From assembly GCF_022682305.1 (NCBI RefSeq), contig NZ_CP093528.1:3469501-3533500 (forward strand): a DNA stretch of 64,000 nucleotides, given 5' to 3'. Under the pieces are notes generated by a model that worked only from the letters and a program-made list of their open reading frames with translations, did not search any database and was not told where the DNA came from. This DNA is from Shinella zoogloeoides (GTDB lineage: Bacteria > Pseudomonadota > Alphaproteobacteria > Rhizobiales > Rhizobiaceae). Of the stretch, positions 37,501-44,538 are shown one piece after another. Every line of letters starts with the position of its first letter. Position 1 is the stretch's first letter. A program made the position numbers and the translations under genes.

Positions 37501-37768
37501 TGCGTCCGTCGGTCGCCGCCTGTGAACTCATGTAGAGCATATTCTCGACGCCGTTGATCGCCTGCTCCAGAGGGGCGGCGACGGTTTCGGCGATCACGGC
37601 GGGATTTGCGCCGGGATAGCTGGCGGTGACCTGCACCGTCGGCGGCGTGACCTGGGGATATTCGCTGAGCGGGAGCTTCAGGAGCGTGAGGCCGCCAGCG
37701 ATCAGCATCAGGACGGACAGAACGACCGCGAAGATCGGGCGGTCGACGAAAAAGCGCGGGATATTCAT
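34598..37768 (-). CDS. RND efflux pump inner-membrane permease (HAE-1 type)
   Basis: Proton-driven trimeric efflux transporter, 1056 residues, of the AcrB/MexB class. Twelve membrane helices and two large periplasmic loops follow the pattern; the proton-relay Asp pair is in GLVLSIGIVVDDAIVVVENV (TM4), and the N-terminus MNIPRFFVDRPIFAVVLSVL is typical. The hydrophobe-type sequence points to drugs or organic compounds rather than the heavy-metal HME class. The start overlaps the adaptor stop as ATGA, so they are coupled. No outer-membrane factor gene is present. Promoter evidence places it under copper-type MerR control. Confidence 0.93.
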   Translation of the reverse strand: MNIPRFFVDRPIFAVVLSVLMLIAGGLTLLKLPLSEYPQVTPPTVQVTASYPGANPAVIAETVAAPLEQAINGVENMLYMSSQAATDGRMTLTIAFKQGTDPDMAQIQVQNRVSRALPRLPQEVQRIGVVTQKTSPDILMVVHLVSPDNRYDPLYLSNFATLQVRDQLARLSGVGDVLVWGAGEYSMRVWLDPAKVAARGLTASDVVGAIQEQNVQVAAGSVGQQPEASAAFQVTVNTLGRLSSEQQFGEIVVKTGTDGQVTRLRDVARIELGADSYALRSLLNGKPALAMQIIQSPGANALDVSSAVRTTMAELQKGFPEGIEYRIAYDPTVFVKASLEAVVMTLLEAVVLVVIVVVLFLQTWRASIIPLVAVPVSLVGTFALMYMFGFSLNTLSLFGLVLSIGIVVDDAIVVVENVERHIALGETPKEAARKAMDEVTGPIVAITSVLSAVFIPSAFLSGLQGEFYRQFALTIAISTILSAINSLTLSPALAGVLLKPHHGDVKRDLLTRVIDFLFGWFFRLFNRFFDGASTAYVWSVRRAARLSVLVLLVYAGLVGMTWVGFQTVPGGFVPAQDKYYLVGIAQLPTGASLDRTEAVVKKMSEIALAEPGVESVVAFPGLSVNGMVNIPNAAVMFTMLKPFDERKDPSLSAFAIAGKLMGKFSQIPDGFAGIFPPPPVPGLGSTGGFKIQIEDRAGLGFEALAQAQGAVMGRAMQTPELAGMLASFQVNAPQVQVDIDRVKAKSQGVPLNTIFETLQVNLGSLYANDFNRFGRTYRVMVQADAPFRMQPEDIGRLKVRNATGNMIPLSALLTIKHSSGPDRVMHYNGFPSADISGSPAPGYSFGQATAAMERIASETLPAGMAFEWTDLAYQEKQAGDTAMYVFPLSVLLAFLILAAQYNSWSLPFAVLLIAPMALLSAIAGVWFTGGDNNIFTQIGFVVLVGLAAKNAILIVEFARAKEDEGVDPLAAVLEAARLRLRPILMTSLAFIAGVIPLVIATGAGAEMRHAMGIAVFAGMLGVTLFGLLLTPIFYVVVRRLAIRRSASPQQATEVHT

Positions 37769-39024
37769 TGACGCGCCTCCTGCGAGTCTGCCGCAGCCCG
37801 GTCATCTGTAGCGGTGTCGCCGGGCGCCATGGAGATCATCTGCGGAACTACCTGCATGCCTGGGCGGACGAGTCCTTTTACGATGATCTTGTCGGCCGGC
37901 TTGAGACCCGCCGCGACGACGCGCAGGCCATCGATCATGGGTCCGATTTCGACCGGGCGGTATTCCGCCTTGTTGTCGGCGCCGAGAGCGAGAACGTAGC
38001 GCCGCCCCTGGTCGATACCGATCGCCTGATCGTCGATGAGCACGGTCTGGGCTGGTTCGGCCGTGACGAGCTTGACCCGCGCGAACAGGCCGGGCGTCAG
38101 CCTGCCGTCCGGGTTCTTGACAATGGCTCTTGCGCGGATCGTCCCGGTGCTCCGGTCCACGCGGTTGCCGAGGAAGTCGAGTTCGCCGGCATGCGGAAAA
38201 CCCGTATCGGTCATCAAGCCCAGATGCACCGGGAGCTTGCCGGCAACCGTTCCCGTCTCGGGTGCGCGGGCATTGGCTACGAAGCCGAGATAGGTGGCTT
38301 CGTCGATGTCGAAATAGACGTAGAGCGGATCGGTCGCGACAATCGTGGTGAGGAGCGTCGCAGCGCCTGCATTGCCGCCGGTGACGAGATTGCCTTCCGT
38401 GACGAGGACCCGGTCGATGCGCCCAGCAATCGGCGCGGTGACGCGGGCAAAGGAGAGATCGAGTTCGGCGGCCGAGACGGCAACCTTGGCGATGTCGACT
38501 TGCGCCTGGCGTTGACGCCGCATGGCCAGCGCGTCATCGAAAGCCTTGCGCGGCGCGTTGCCGTTCGAAGCGAGCGCCTCGGTGCGCCCGAAGTCGATCT
38601 CGGCCTGATCGAGCAGGACGTTTGCCTGCTGCAACTGCGCTTTGGCCGCGTTCAGGACCACCTCGAACGGTCGCGGATCGATCTGGAAGAGAAGCTCGCC
38701 GGGCCGCACGAGACCGCCTTCGGGAACGCTGGCGGCGACGATCGCGCCGCCGACGCGCGGACGCAGCTCGATAGCCTTGGTCGCTTCCAGATGGCCGGTA
38801 AACTCAACGGATGGCGCGACCTTGCGCGTGATGACCTCGGCAACCGGCACCTGCGGAACAGGCATCTGTGCCGGCTGCGCGACAGCCTCCGACGCAGCGG
38901 TCGAGGAAGCAAGCGCCAGAACGCTTTTGGCGTAGGGTCCGATCTCGTCGCGATAGACGATGGCAAGCGTGCCACCGGCGATGACGGCGCCGGCTAAAAA
39001 CAGGGCGGCGGCTTTATTACTCAT
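37765..39024 (-). CDS. RND efflux periplasmic adaptor (membrane fusion protein)
   Basis: Links the RND permease to an outer-membrane channel. The 419-residue protein has an N-terminal membrane anchor (AALFLAGAVIAGGTLAIVY), an alpha-hairpin with the lipoyl halves (ELRPRVGGAIVAASVPEGGL), and a beta-barrel segment (VKNPDGRLTPGLFARVKLV). No lipobox was seen. First gene of the operon; its 5' flank contains a CueR-type promoter at 39090-39120. Confidence 0.92.
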   Translation of the reverse strand: MSNKAAALFLAGAVIAGGTLAIVYRDEIGPYAKSVLALASSTAASEAVAQPAQMPVPQVPVAEVITRKVAPSVEFTGHLEATKAIELRPRVGGAIVAASVPEGGLVRPGELLFQIDPRPFEVVLNAAKAQLQQANVLLDQAEIDFGRTEALASNGNAPRKAFDDALAMRRQRQAQVDIAKVAVSAAELDLSFARVTAPIAGRIDRVLVTEGNLVTGGNAGAATLLTTIVATDPLYVYFDIDEATYLGFVANARAPETGTVAGKLPVHLGLMTDTGFPHAGELDFLGNRVDRSTGTIRARAIVKNPDGRLTPGLFARVKLVTAEPAQTVLIDDQAIGIDQGRRYVLALGADNKAEYRPVEIGPMIDGLRVVAAGLKPADKIIVKGLVRPGMQVVPQMISMAPGDTATDDRAAADSQEARQ

Positions 39025-39089
39025 TCTCGTTCACCTTCAAAAGGCGCGCGCCCCCGGCCAGCCGGATGCGGCGACGTTCATTTTCTGCG

Positions 39090-39120
39090 AAGGTGCGGTT
39101 TCCAACGATGGAAAGGTCAA
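39090..39120 (-). promoter_or_regulatory. CueR/MerR-type promoter of the RND operon
   Basis: On the minus strand TTGACC (plus 39115-39120) and CACCTT (plus 39090-39095) are 19 bases apart, the stretched spacing typical of MerR-family activators. The spacer carries a TTTCCA-N4-TGGAAA dyad, close to the CueR box in front of copA. It lies 66 bases before the adaptor ATG. Confidence 0.75.
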
Positions 39121-39280
39121 GGGCCTTGCAGGATGTTTCCGAACAGACCCTTGACGCTGCCGCCTAGCCATGTCGTGGCCAACCGCATGTCTCGCTTCGC
39201 CGACGTCTTGGAAGAAGCGGAGTCCGTCCCCGAATGAGCGCTATGGATCAGCGTTACCTCGACGGGCTCCAGTTGTGTGA

Positions 39281-39308
39281 AGCCGCCAGACCGATCCGGT
39301 TGGCGGCT
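39281..39308 (-). terminator. Hairpin downstream of the Zn/Cd ATPase gene
   Basis: AGCCGCCA and TGGCGGCT form a perfect 8-bp stem with a 12-base loop, 17 bases beyond the ATPase stop. No U-tract follows. The remaining gap 39121-39280 shows only short open frames that I cannot assign. Confidence 0.4.
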
Positions 39309-39324
39309 CCTTGAGTGCGAGCGA

Positions 39325-42069
39325 CTAGTGGCTTTCGGCCGGGACGAGAGGGTGAGAACGCATGCCCTCATCGCGACCGTCATCGGCAGACTTCGCACCC
39401 TTGAAGCGCAAGAGCCGCAACGCATTCAGCGTGACGATCGCCGTTGCGCCCGTATCGGCAAGGACCGCGATCCAGAGGCCGGTGATGCCGAGGACGCTGG
39501 TAACGAGGAACAGGCCCTTCAACGCGAGAGCGAAGACGACGTTCTGGTGGATGTTCGCCATGGTGGCGCGGGACAGCGCGACGAGATGGGCGACGTCCGT
39601 GACACGGCTCTTGAGCAGGGCGGCGTCCGCAGTCTCGATCGCCACATCGGTTCCGCCGCCCATGGCGATCCCGACGTCGGCCGTCGCCAGTGCCGGAGCA
39701 TCGTTGATGCCGTCGCCGACCATGGCCACCTTGGACTTCCGCTTCATCTCGTTGACGAGATCGAGCTTGTCCTGCGGAAGCAGCTCGGCGCTCCACTCGA
39801 TACCGAGACCCTTGGCAATGGCCTGGGCGGTGCGCCGGTTGTCGCCGGTTAGCATGACGGAGCGGACCCCCATAGCTTTGAGCTGGGCGACACCCTCCCG
39901 CGCGTCACGGCGCGGTTCGTCGCGCAGGGCGATGAGGCCGAGGACTTCCTTCGCCTGCTCGTCGAAAAGGACGGCAACGGTATTGCCGCGATCTTCGAGC
40001 TTCTCGATGGCGCTGCGCTCAAGCACCCCGAGCGTCACCATCTGTGCGGCATGGGTCGGGGAGCTGACGGCGAGGCGACGTCCGGCAACGGTCGCATGTA
40101 CGGCCTTACCCGCCGTCGCCGATGCATCCTGTGCAAGGGGAACGGCGATGCCATCGGTTTCGGCACGGCCGATGATCGCCTTCGCAAGCGGATGGCTCGA
40201 ACCTGTTTCGACCGCCGCTGCCAAAGCGAGAACGTCGCTCTCCTCGTTCTTGCCAAAGGCGAAGACTTCGGTGACGCGCGGCTTGCCCTCGGTGAGCGTA
40301 CCCGTCTTATCGAAGGCGATGGCGCTCACCTTGCCAATGGTTTCGAGCGCATTACCGCCCTTGATCAGGAGGCCGCGGCGCGTGCCGACGGCGAGGCCCG
40401 AGGCAATCGCAGCAGGCGTCGAGAGGACAAGCGCACAGGGACATGCGATCAGCAGCAGCGCGAGGCCGCGGTAGATCCATGTGTCCCAATCACCGCCCAT
40501 CGCGAGCGGCGGGACGACGACGATCAGCGCGGCGATCAGCATCACCGCCGGGGTATAGTAGCAGCTAAAATTCTCAATGAAGCGCGCGGTCGGGGCCTTG
40601 GCGGACTGCGCCTGCTCGACGAGCTGGATGATGCGCGAGATCGTGTTGTCGGAAGCCGTCTTTTCAACGCGGACCTGAAGAACGCCATCGACATTGATGG
40701 AGCCGGCGAAAATGCTGTCTCCCTTGGCCTTCGAGCGCGGCACGGATTCGCCGGTGATAGGCGACTCGTCTAGGCTGGAAGCGCCCTGTATGATTTGCCC
40801 GTCCGCCGGCACGCGGTCGCCGGGCCGCACCAGAACTAGATCGCTGACACGCAAGGACGTGGCCGGGACGCTGCGCTGCCCGCCATTCGGATCGAGCAGG
40901 ACGGCCGTCTTCGGCACGAGCGATGCAAGGGCCTTTATGCCGGCGCGCGCCCTCCCGGCCGCGACGCTTTCGAGCAATTCCCCGACCGCGAACAGGAATA
41001 CGACCGCAGCCGCCTCTTCAGCCTCGCCGATCACGAGGGCGCCTATCGAGGCGACGACCATCAACGTCTCGATAGAGAACGGAGATCCAGAGGTCGCGAG
41101 CGCGAATGCCTTGCGAGCGAAAGGAATGACGCCCGCGACGACGGCGGCGGCAAAGATCCATTCCGCATAAAGGGGGAAGAATTGGGCAATGGCGTACGCC
41201 GAGCCCATCAGCAGACCGAGCCCAATGACATGCTTCCCCTTGCGGGTCTGCCACCAGCGCTGATTGGGCATCGCTGGCGCTGGCGCGACGTCGATGGCCG
41301 CATCCGACGAAGCCGAAAGCTCGCGTGTGTTAGACACACCGAAGCCGAGGCTCTTGATCGTCTTTTCGATGTCGGCGACCTTGGTGATCGCGCCGGCAGC
41401 GAGCGTCAGTTCAAGCGTTTCGGTCGTGAAGTTCACGCGCACGTCGGAGACGTCTGGCATCCGTGCCAAGGCGACCTCGATCTTGCCGACGCAGCTTGCG
41501 CAATCCATCCCCTCGACGCGCATGGAGACATTGGGCGGAGAGGCCGGTGCGGCGCGGGGAGTTGGCGCAAGGCCCGCGTGATCATGTCCAGAGCAACCAC
41601 CGTGGCCGTGATCATGATCGTGATGAGCGTGGTCGTGGTCATGGTGAGCGTGATCGTGACCGTGACCGTCATGACCATGGTCGTGCTTGTGATCGTGGCC
41701 GCCGCAGCCGCTGTGATCGTCGTGGCTTGCGTGACCGTGATCGTGATCGCCGGCGCAGCCGTTGTGATCATGACCAGCATGGGCGTCGGAGCGCTGCTCA
41801 GGCGCGGCGGGAATCGCAGAAGACGGCAGCTCGGTCACGTCGAACCCAAGCGAGCGAATCTTCTTGGCGATATCCTTCGACGTCGTTTTGCTCGTGGCAT
41901 CGCGTGAGAGCAGCAATGTCTCGGTCGCGAAGTTGACGGCAACGTCGGAGATACCCCCCAGACGGCCCAAGGCCGTCTCGATCTTGCCGACGCAGCTTGC
42001 GCAATCCATGCCGTCGACACGAAAGCCGAGCCGTTCACCAGCGTCCGGCGTTGAAAGTCCAGTTGTCAT
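39325..42069 (-). CDS. zntA: Zn/Cd/Pb-translocating P1B-type ATPase with two HMA domains and a His-rich linker
   Basis: Inner-membrane efflux ATPase, 914 residues. Two heavy-metal-associated domains each carry GMDCASC (near residues 22 and 190); between them lies a stretch of about 75 residues extremely rich in His, Asp and Gly (for example HDHGHDGHGHDHAHHDHDHA). The CPC metal site is in LLIACPCALVLSTPAAI (TM6, near residue 540), the phosphorylation motif is [11 protein letters not shown] (near 590), and [20 protein letters not shown] closes the ATP domain. CPC plus HMA and His tail indicates Zn2+, Cd2+ or Pb2+. A palindromic ArsR-type operator lies in front. Confidence 0.93.
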   Translation of the reverse strand: MTTGLSTPDAGERLGFRVDGMDCASCVGKIETALGRLGGISDVAVNFATETLLLSRDATSKTTSKDIAKKIRSLGFDVTELPSSAIPAAPEQRSDAHAGHDHNGCAGDHDHGHASHDDHSGCGGHDHKHDHGHDGHGHDHAHHDHDHAHHDHDHGHGGCSGHDHAGLAPTPRAAPASPPNVSMRVEGMDCASCVGKIEVALARMPDVSDVRVNFTTETLELTLAAGAITKVADIEKTIKSLGFGVSNTRELSASSDAAIDVAPAPAMPNQRWWQTRKGKHVIGLGLLMGSAYAIAQFFPLYAEWIFAAAVVAGVIPFARKAFALATSGSPFSIETLMVVASIGALVIGEAEEAAAVVFLFAVGELLESVAAGRARAGIKALASLVPKTAVLLDPNGGQRSVPATSLRVSDLVLVRPGDRVPADGQIIQGASSLDESPITGESVPRSKAKGDSIFAGSINVDGVLQVRVEKTASDNTISRIIQLVEQAQSAKAPTARFIENFSCYYTPAVMLIAALIVVVPPLAMGGDWDTWIYRGLALLLIACPCALVLSTPAAIASGLAVGTRRGLLIKGGNALETIGKVSAIAFDKTGTLTEGKPRVTEVFAFGKNEESDVLALAAAVETGSSHPLAKAIIGRAETDGIAVPLAQDASATAGKAVHATVAGRRLAVSSPTHAAQMVTLGVLERSAIEKLEDRGNTVAVLFDEQAKEVLGLIALRDEPRRDAREGVAQLKAMGVRSVMLTGDNRRTAQAIAKGLGIEWSAELLPQDKLDLVNEMKRKSKVAMVGDGINDAPALATADVGIAMGGGTDVAIETADAALLKSRVTDVAHLVALSRATMANIHQNVVFALALKGLFLVTSVLGITGLWIAVLADTGATAIVTLNALRLLRFKGAKSADDGRDEGMRSHPLVPAESH

Positions 42070-42145
42070 TCCGATCTCCTTTCCGGCCGCCGTAGCGGGC
42101 GCGCGTGCTCACACGCCCTGCGCGGCTTCGGAAGGAGTCAATAAC

Positions 42146-42169
42146 ACACTTGAACAGCTATTCAAGTGT
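42146..42169 (-). promoter_or_regulatory. ArsR/SmtB-type operator in front of zntA
   Basis: A 24-base near-perfect palindrome: arms ACACTTGAA and TTCAAGTGT flank CAGCTA, so the core TGAACAGCTATTCA matches the 12-2-12 operator form of SmtB/CzrA repressors with a single mismatched pair. It lies about 80 bases before the zntA start, between zntA and the repressor gene. Confidence 0.85.
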
Positions 42170-42201
42170 TAGTGGTAAAATTATGCTCTTCTCCAGGCGG
42201 A

Positions 42202-42591
42202 TCAGTCGTCCGCATGATCCTCTGAAATATGCGTCGCCATATCCTGAAGAACATGGCTGACGTGCTGGTCGGCGATCGCGTAGAAGATCTGCTTGCCTTG
42301 GCGATCGCCCTTGACGAGACGCGCGCCGCGCAGCAGGCGTAGATGGTGGCTGACGAGGGTCACGGACAGGTCGAGCCGCTCGGCGATATCGCCCACCGAA
42401 ATGGGCGCCGGTACACAGCTCAGCAGGATCTTCAACCGTGAGGGATCGCCGAGCAGGCGAAACGTTTCCGCGAGGATCGTGATCTCGTTCTGCGAGAGTG
42501 AAGGGAGCAGGAGGTGACCTTCAACCTCCATATGCTCGGGGGTCGCACGATCGTCTGGCTTCGTGGCGTTTGTCTTCTTGAGAGCAGTCAT
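42202..42591 (-). CDS. ArsR/SmtB-family zinc-type repressor
   Basis: Dimeric winged-helix repressor, 129 residues, that releases DNA when it binds metal. The HTH lies in VGDIAERLDLSVTLVSHHLR, preceded by LLGDPSRLKILLSCVPAP. The last helix carries DQHVSHVLQDMATHISED: Asp, His two residues later, His eleven further on, and Glu three more on, matching the alpha-5 zinc site of SmtB/CzrA. The lone Cys in helix 3 region (LLSCVP) does not form the CadC/ArsR thiolate pair. It precedes zntA on the same strand; the operator lies between them. Confidence 0.9.
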   Translation of the reverse strand: MTALKKTNATKPDDRATPEHMEVEGHLLLPSLSQNEITILAETFRLLGDPSRLKILLSCVPAPISVGDIAERLDLSVTLVSHHLRLLRGARLVKGDRQGKQIFYAIADQHVSHVLQDMATHISEDHADD

Positions 42592-42799
42592 CTGCGTGCT
42601 TTACCTGAGTTCGGGACGGAACCTGCCGGCATTTGATCGCCAAGAGCTGTCCGTGTTTGATTGGTCTCGCCCAGTTTACCGGATGGGCGCGCAATCACAA
42701 TGCGAAACACGGTCGCTGTCGATCGGCGGGACAGTTGGCGCAGTCCTTCTCTGCCCCTGCGTCATATCTCGAATTTTCCTTTTCCGCGCACGAACAGTC

Positions 42800-42830
42800 T
42801 TGACCTTACAAGCGCTGGAAGCCGCACGCT
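42800..42830 (+). promoter_or_regulatory. CueR/MerR-type promoter of the glutaredoxin operon
   Basis: TTGACC at 42800-42805 and CACGCT at 42825-42830 with a 19-base spacer containing CTTACAAGCGCTGGAAG, a degenerate version of the CueR dyad present at copA, copZ and the RND operon. It lies 83 bases before the glutaredoxin ATG. The rest of the 322-base gap 42592-42913 shows no gene. Confidence 0.6.
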
Positions 42831-42913
42831 GACGACAATCCTGCCAAATCCGCCTGCGGTTGGGCGGCCTGGCGGCGGGGCAACCGTGTCGAATTCAGAG
42901 AAAGGCAAGACCG

Positions 42914-43180
42914 ATGACGGAGAGCAGCAAACCCCAGATTCTCATCTACACCACACCGACCTGTCCGGACTGCCACGCGCTCAAACGCTGGCTCGACCAA
43001 CAGGGCCTCGCCTACGAGGAACGCGACCTCACCGACCCGAAGATCGCCGAGGAGGCAAAGGCCCGGACCGGCGTCCGGGTCGCTCCGATCACCATCATCG
43101 GATCGGAAGTCTTCTACGGGACCTTCCCGAGCCAGAAGCCGGGCCTCGTCAAGGCGCTCGGTCTCGCCGGGAGCCTGTGA
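42914..43180 (+). CDS. Glutaredoxin-family protein (CPDC)
   Basis: Small cytosolic thiol-disulfide oxidoreductase, 88 residues. It begins with the strand PQILIYTTPTCPDCHALKRW containing the active site CPDC, followed by the glutathione-binding VRVAPITIIG (TVP-type cis-Pro replaced by VAP) and a terminal helix. ATG chosen at 42914; the longer frame to 42860 includes non-homologous residues. The ferredoxin-linked reductase gene starts ten bases after its stop, so the two are an operon, with a CueR-type promoter ahead. Confidence 0.87.
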   Translation: MTESSKPQILIYTTPTCPDCHALKRWLDQQGLAYEERDLTDPKIAEEAKARTGVRVAPITIIGSEVFYGTFPSQKPGLVKALGLAGSL

Positions 43181-43190
43181 GGAGACGCAG

Positions 43191-44207
43191 ATGACGAGCA
43201 AGTTCGTTGATATCCGGCAAGCGCGGACCAGCCTTGAGGTCCAAGAGGACCAAACCATCCTCGACGCCGCGCTCGCCGTCGGCATTCCCTATCCTCACGG
43301 TTGCCGTTCCGGCCGCTGCGGCTCCTGCAAGTCCCGCCTGATCGAGGGCGAGGTGGAATTGCTCCAGCACTCGCGCTTCGCGCTCACCGAGGAAGAGAAG
43401 GCCGATGGCCTGATCCTCGCATGCCGCGCTATGCCGCAAACGGATGCGGCCGTCGCTTGGCTGGGCAGCGATGACGACGATTCCGTGGAGACGCCGCGAC
43501 GCCTGGACGCGATTGTCACCGGCCTCGACGATCTCACGCACGATATCAAGCTGGTGCGGATTGCACCCGCGGATGGTAGCCCGTTGCTGTTTACCGCCGG
43601 GCAGTATGCGCAGGTCGGCTTCGATGGAGCGCCGGCGCGCAGTTATTCGATGGCCAATCGTCACGGCGACGACAGCCTTGAATTCCACATTCGTCGCGTT
43701 CCGGGCGGCGTCACCTCGGAGCATGTGCATTTTGGGCTGAAGACTGGCGACAGGGTGGCGCTCGAATTTCCGCTGGGCTCTTCCTACCTGCGCCAGCATC
43801 ATTCCGGCCCGATTCTTTGCATCGCCGGGGGCTCCGGCCTGGCGCCGATCAAATCGATCGTCGAAACCGCTCTTGCGCACGGCATGAAGCAGCCGATCCA
43901 TGTTTACTTCGGCGCACGCGGCGAGCGAGATCTCTATCTCGTGGAGCATTTCCAGGCCATGGCCGAGCGTCACTCCACTCTTGCCTTCTCGGCCGTGCTC
44001 TCGGAGGCAGAGTCAGCGCAGCACCGGCGCGGTTTCGTGACCCAGGCGGTGGCCGAGGATCTGGAGGATCTCGACGGCTGGAAAGCCTACGTCGCCGGGC
44101 CGCCGCCGATGGTCGATGCAGCGATGGAGGTCGCCTTCGGACGGGGACTGCGCAGGGAGGACATGCACGCTGACGTGTTCTTCACGCCTGACGATCAGGA
44201 TGCGTGA
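43191..44207 (+). CDS. 2Fe-2S ferredoxin / FAD-NAD(P)H reductase fusion
   Basis: Electron-transfer protein of 338 residues, built like the reductase subunits of oxygenases. The N-terminal plant-type ferredoxin domain has the cluster motif CRSGRCGSCKSRL with a fourth Cys in ILACRAMPQ; then come an FAD-binding domain with ARSYSMAN (RxYS) and a nucleotide domain with ILCIAGGSGLAPIKSI and the terminal CxxG replacement AGPPPMVDAA. No oxygenase component is encoded nearby. It follows the glutaredoxin gene by ten bases. The electron acceptor is unknown; the glutaredoxin or a periplasmic copper oxidase system are speculative. Confidence 0.87.
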   Translation: MTSKFVDIRQARTSLEVQEDQTILDAALAVGIPYPHGCRSGRCGSCKSRLIEGEVELLQHSRFALTEEEKADGLILACRAMPQTDAAVAWLGSDDDDSVETPRRLDAIVTGLDDLTHDIKLVRIAPADGSPLLFTAGQYAQVGFDGAPARSYSMANRHGDDSLEFHIRRVPGGVTSEHVHFGLKTGDRVALEFPLGSSYLRQHHSGPILCIAGGSGLAPIKSIVETALAHGMKQPIHVYFGARGERDLYLVEHFQAMAERHSTLAFSAVLSEAESAQHRRGFVTQAVAEDLEDLDGWKAYVAGPPPMVDAAMEVAFGRGLRREDMHADVFFTPDDQDA

Positions 44208-44289
44208 GGACGCCAGCCAGCAAGAGGGCAAGTCGCGGGCGAAATGGGGGAGAGCAGCTCGCCAGAGCGGGCAAAGGAGACCGAGAGTT

Positions 44290-44538
44290 ATGAGCAGCCA
44301 TACCGGGCGCCGCCCGAAGCCGACCGTTGCAGAGCTTCTTTCCGATCCGATTGTCCGCGCTGTGATGTCGGCGGACGGAGTGGACGAGGCCCAACTGCGA
44401 GAGCTGCTTGATCGCGTTTCCCGAGAGCAGTCGACGTGCGCGCCCCCCCACGCGCACGAAGCTGTGAAGATAGTCGGGAGCGCTATCGAGCAAGCCTGCG
44501 CCGCGATCCCTCGCGGCGCAGGCGCCCTATCACGCTGA
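44290..44538 (+). CDS. Small hypothetical protein
   Basis: An 82-residue soluble protein I do not recognise. It starts MSSHTGRRPKPTVAELLSDP and has a short helical body with acidic patches, a single Cys in QSTCAPPH and another near the end. AAAGGAGACCGAG lies upstream, giving a ribosome site. It follows the reductase by 82 bases on the same strand and overlaps the convergent multicopper oxidase stop by nine bases. Possibly part of the same transcript. Confidence 0.6.
   Translation: MSSHTGRRPKPTVAELLSDPIVRAVMSADGVDEAQLRELLDRVSREQSTCAPPHAHEAVKIVGSAIEQACAAIPRGAGALSR

Noticed and set aside
39117..39280. Possible small gene between the RND promoter and the ZntA gene
   Set aside because: Only short frames without a ribosome site or family match; better explained as an intergenic region with a hairpin.
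41580..41800. Tandem-looking short repeats (GTGATCATGA-like units) that could suggest a CRISPR or satellite
   Set aside because: They are His and Asp codon runs of the ZntA linker, irregular in length and in frame with the protein; no spacers.
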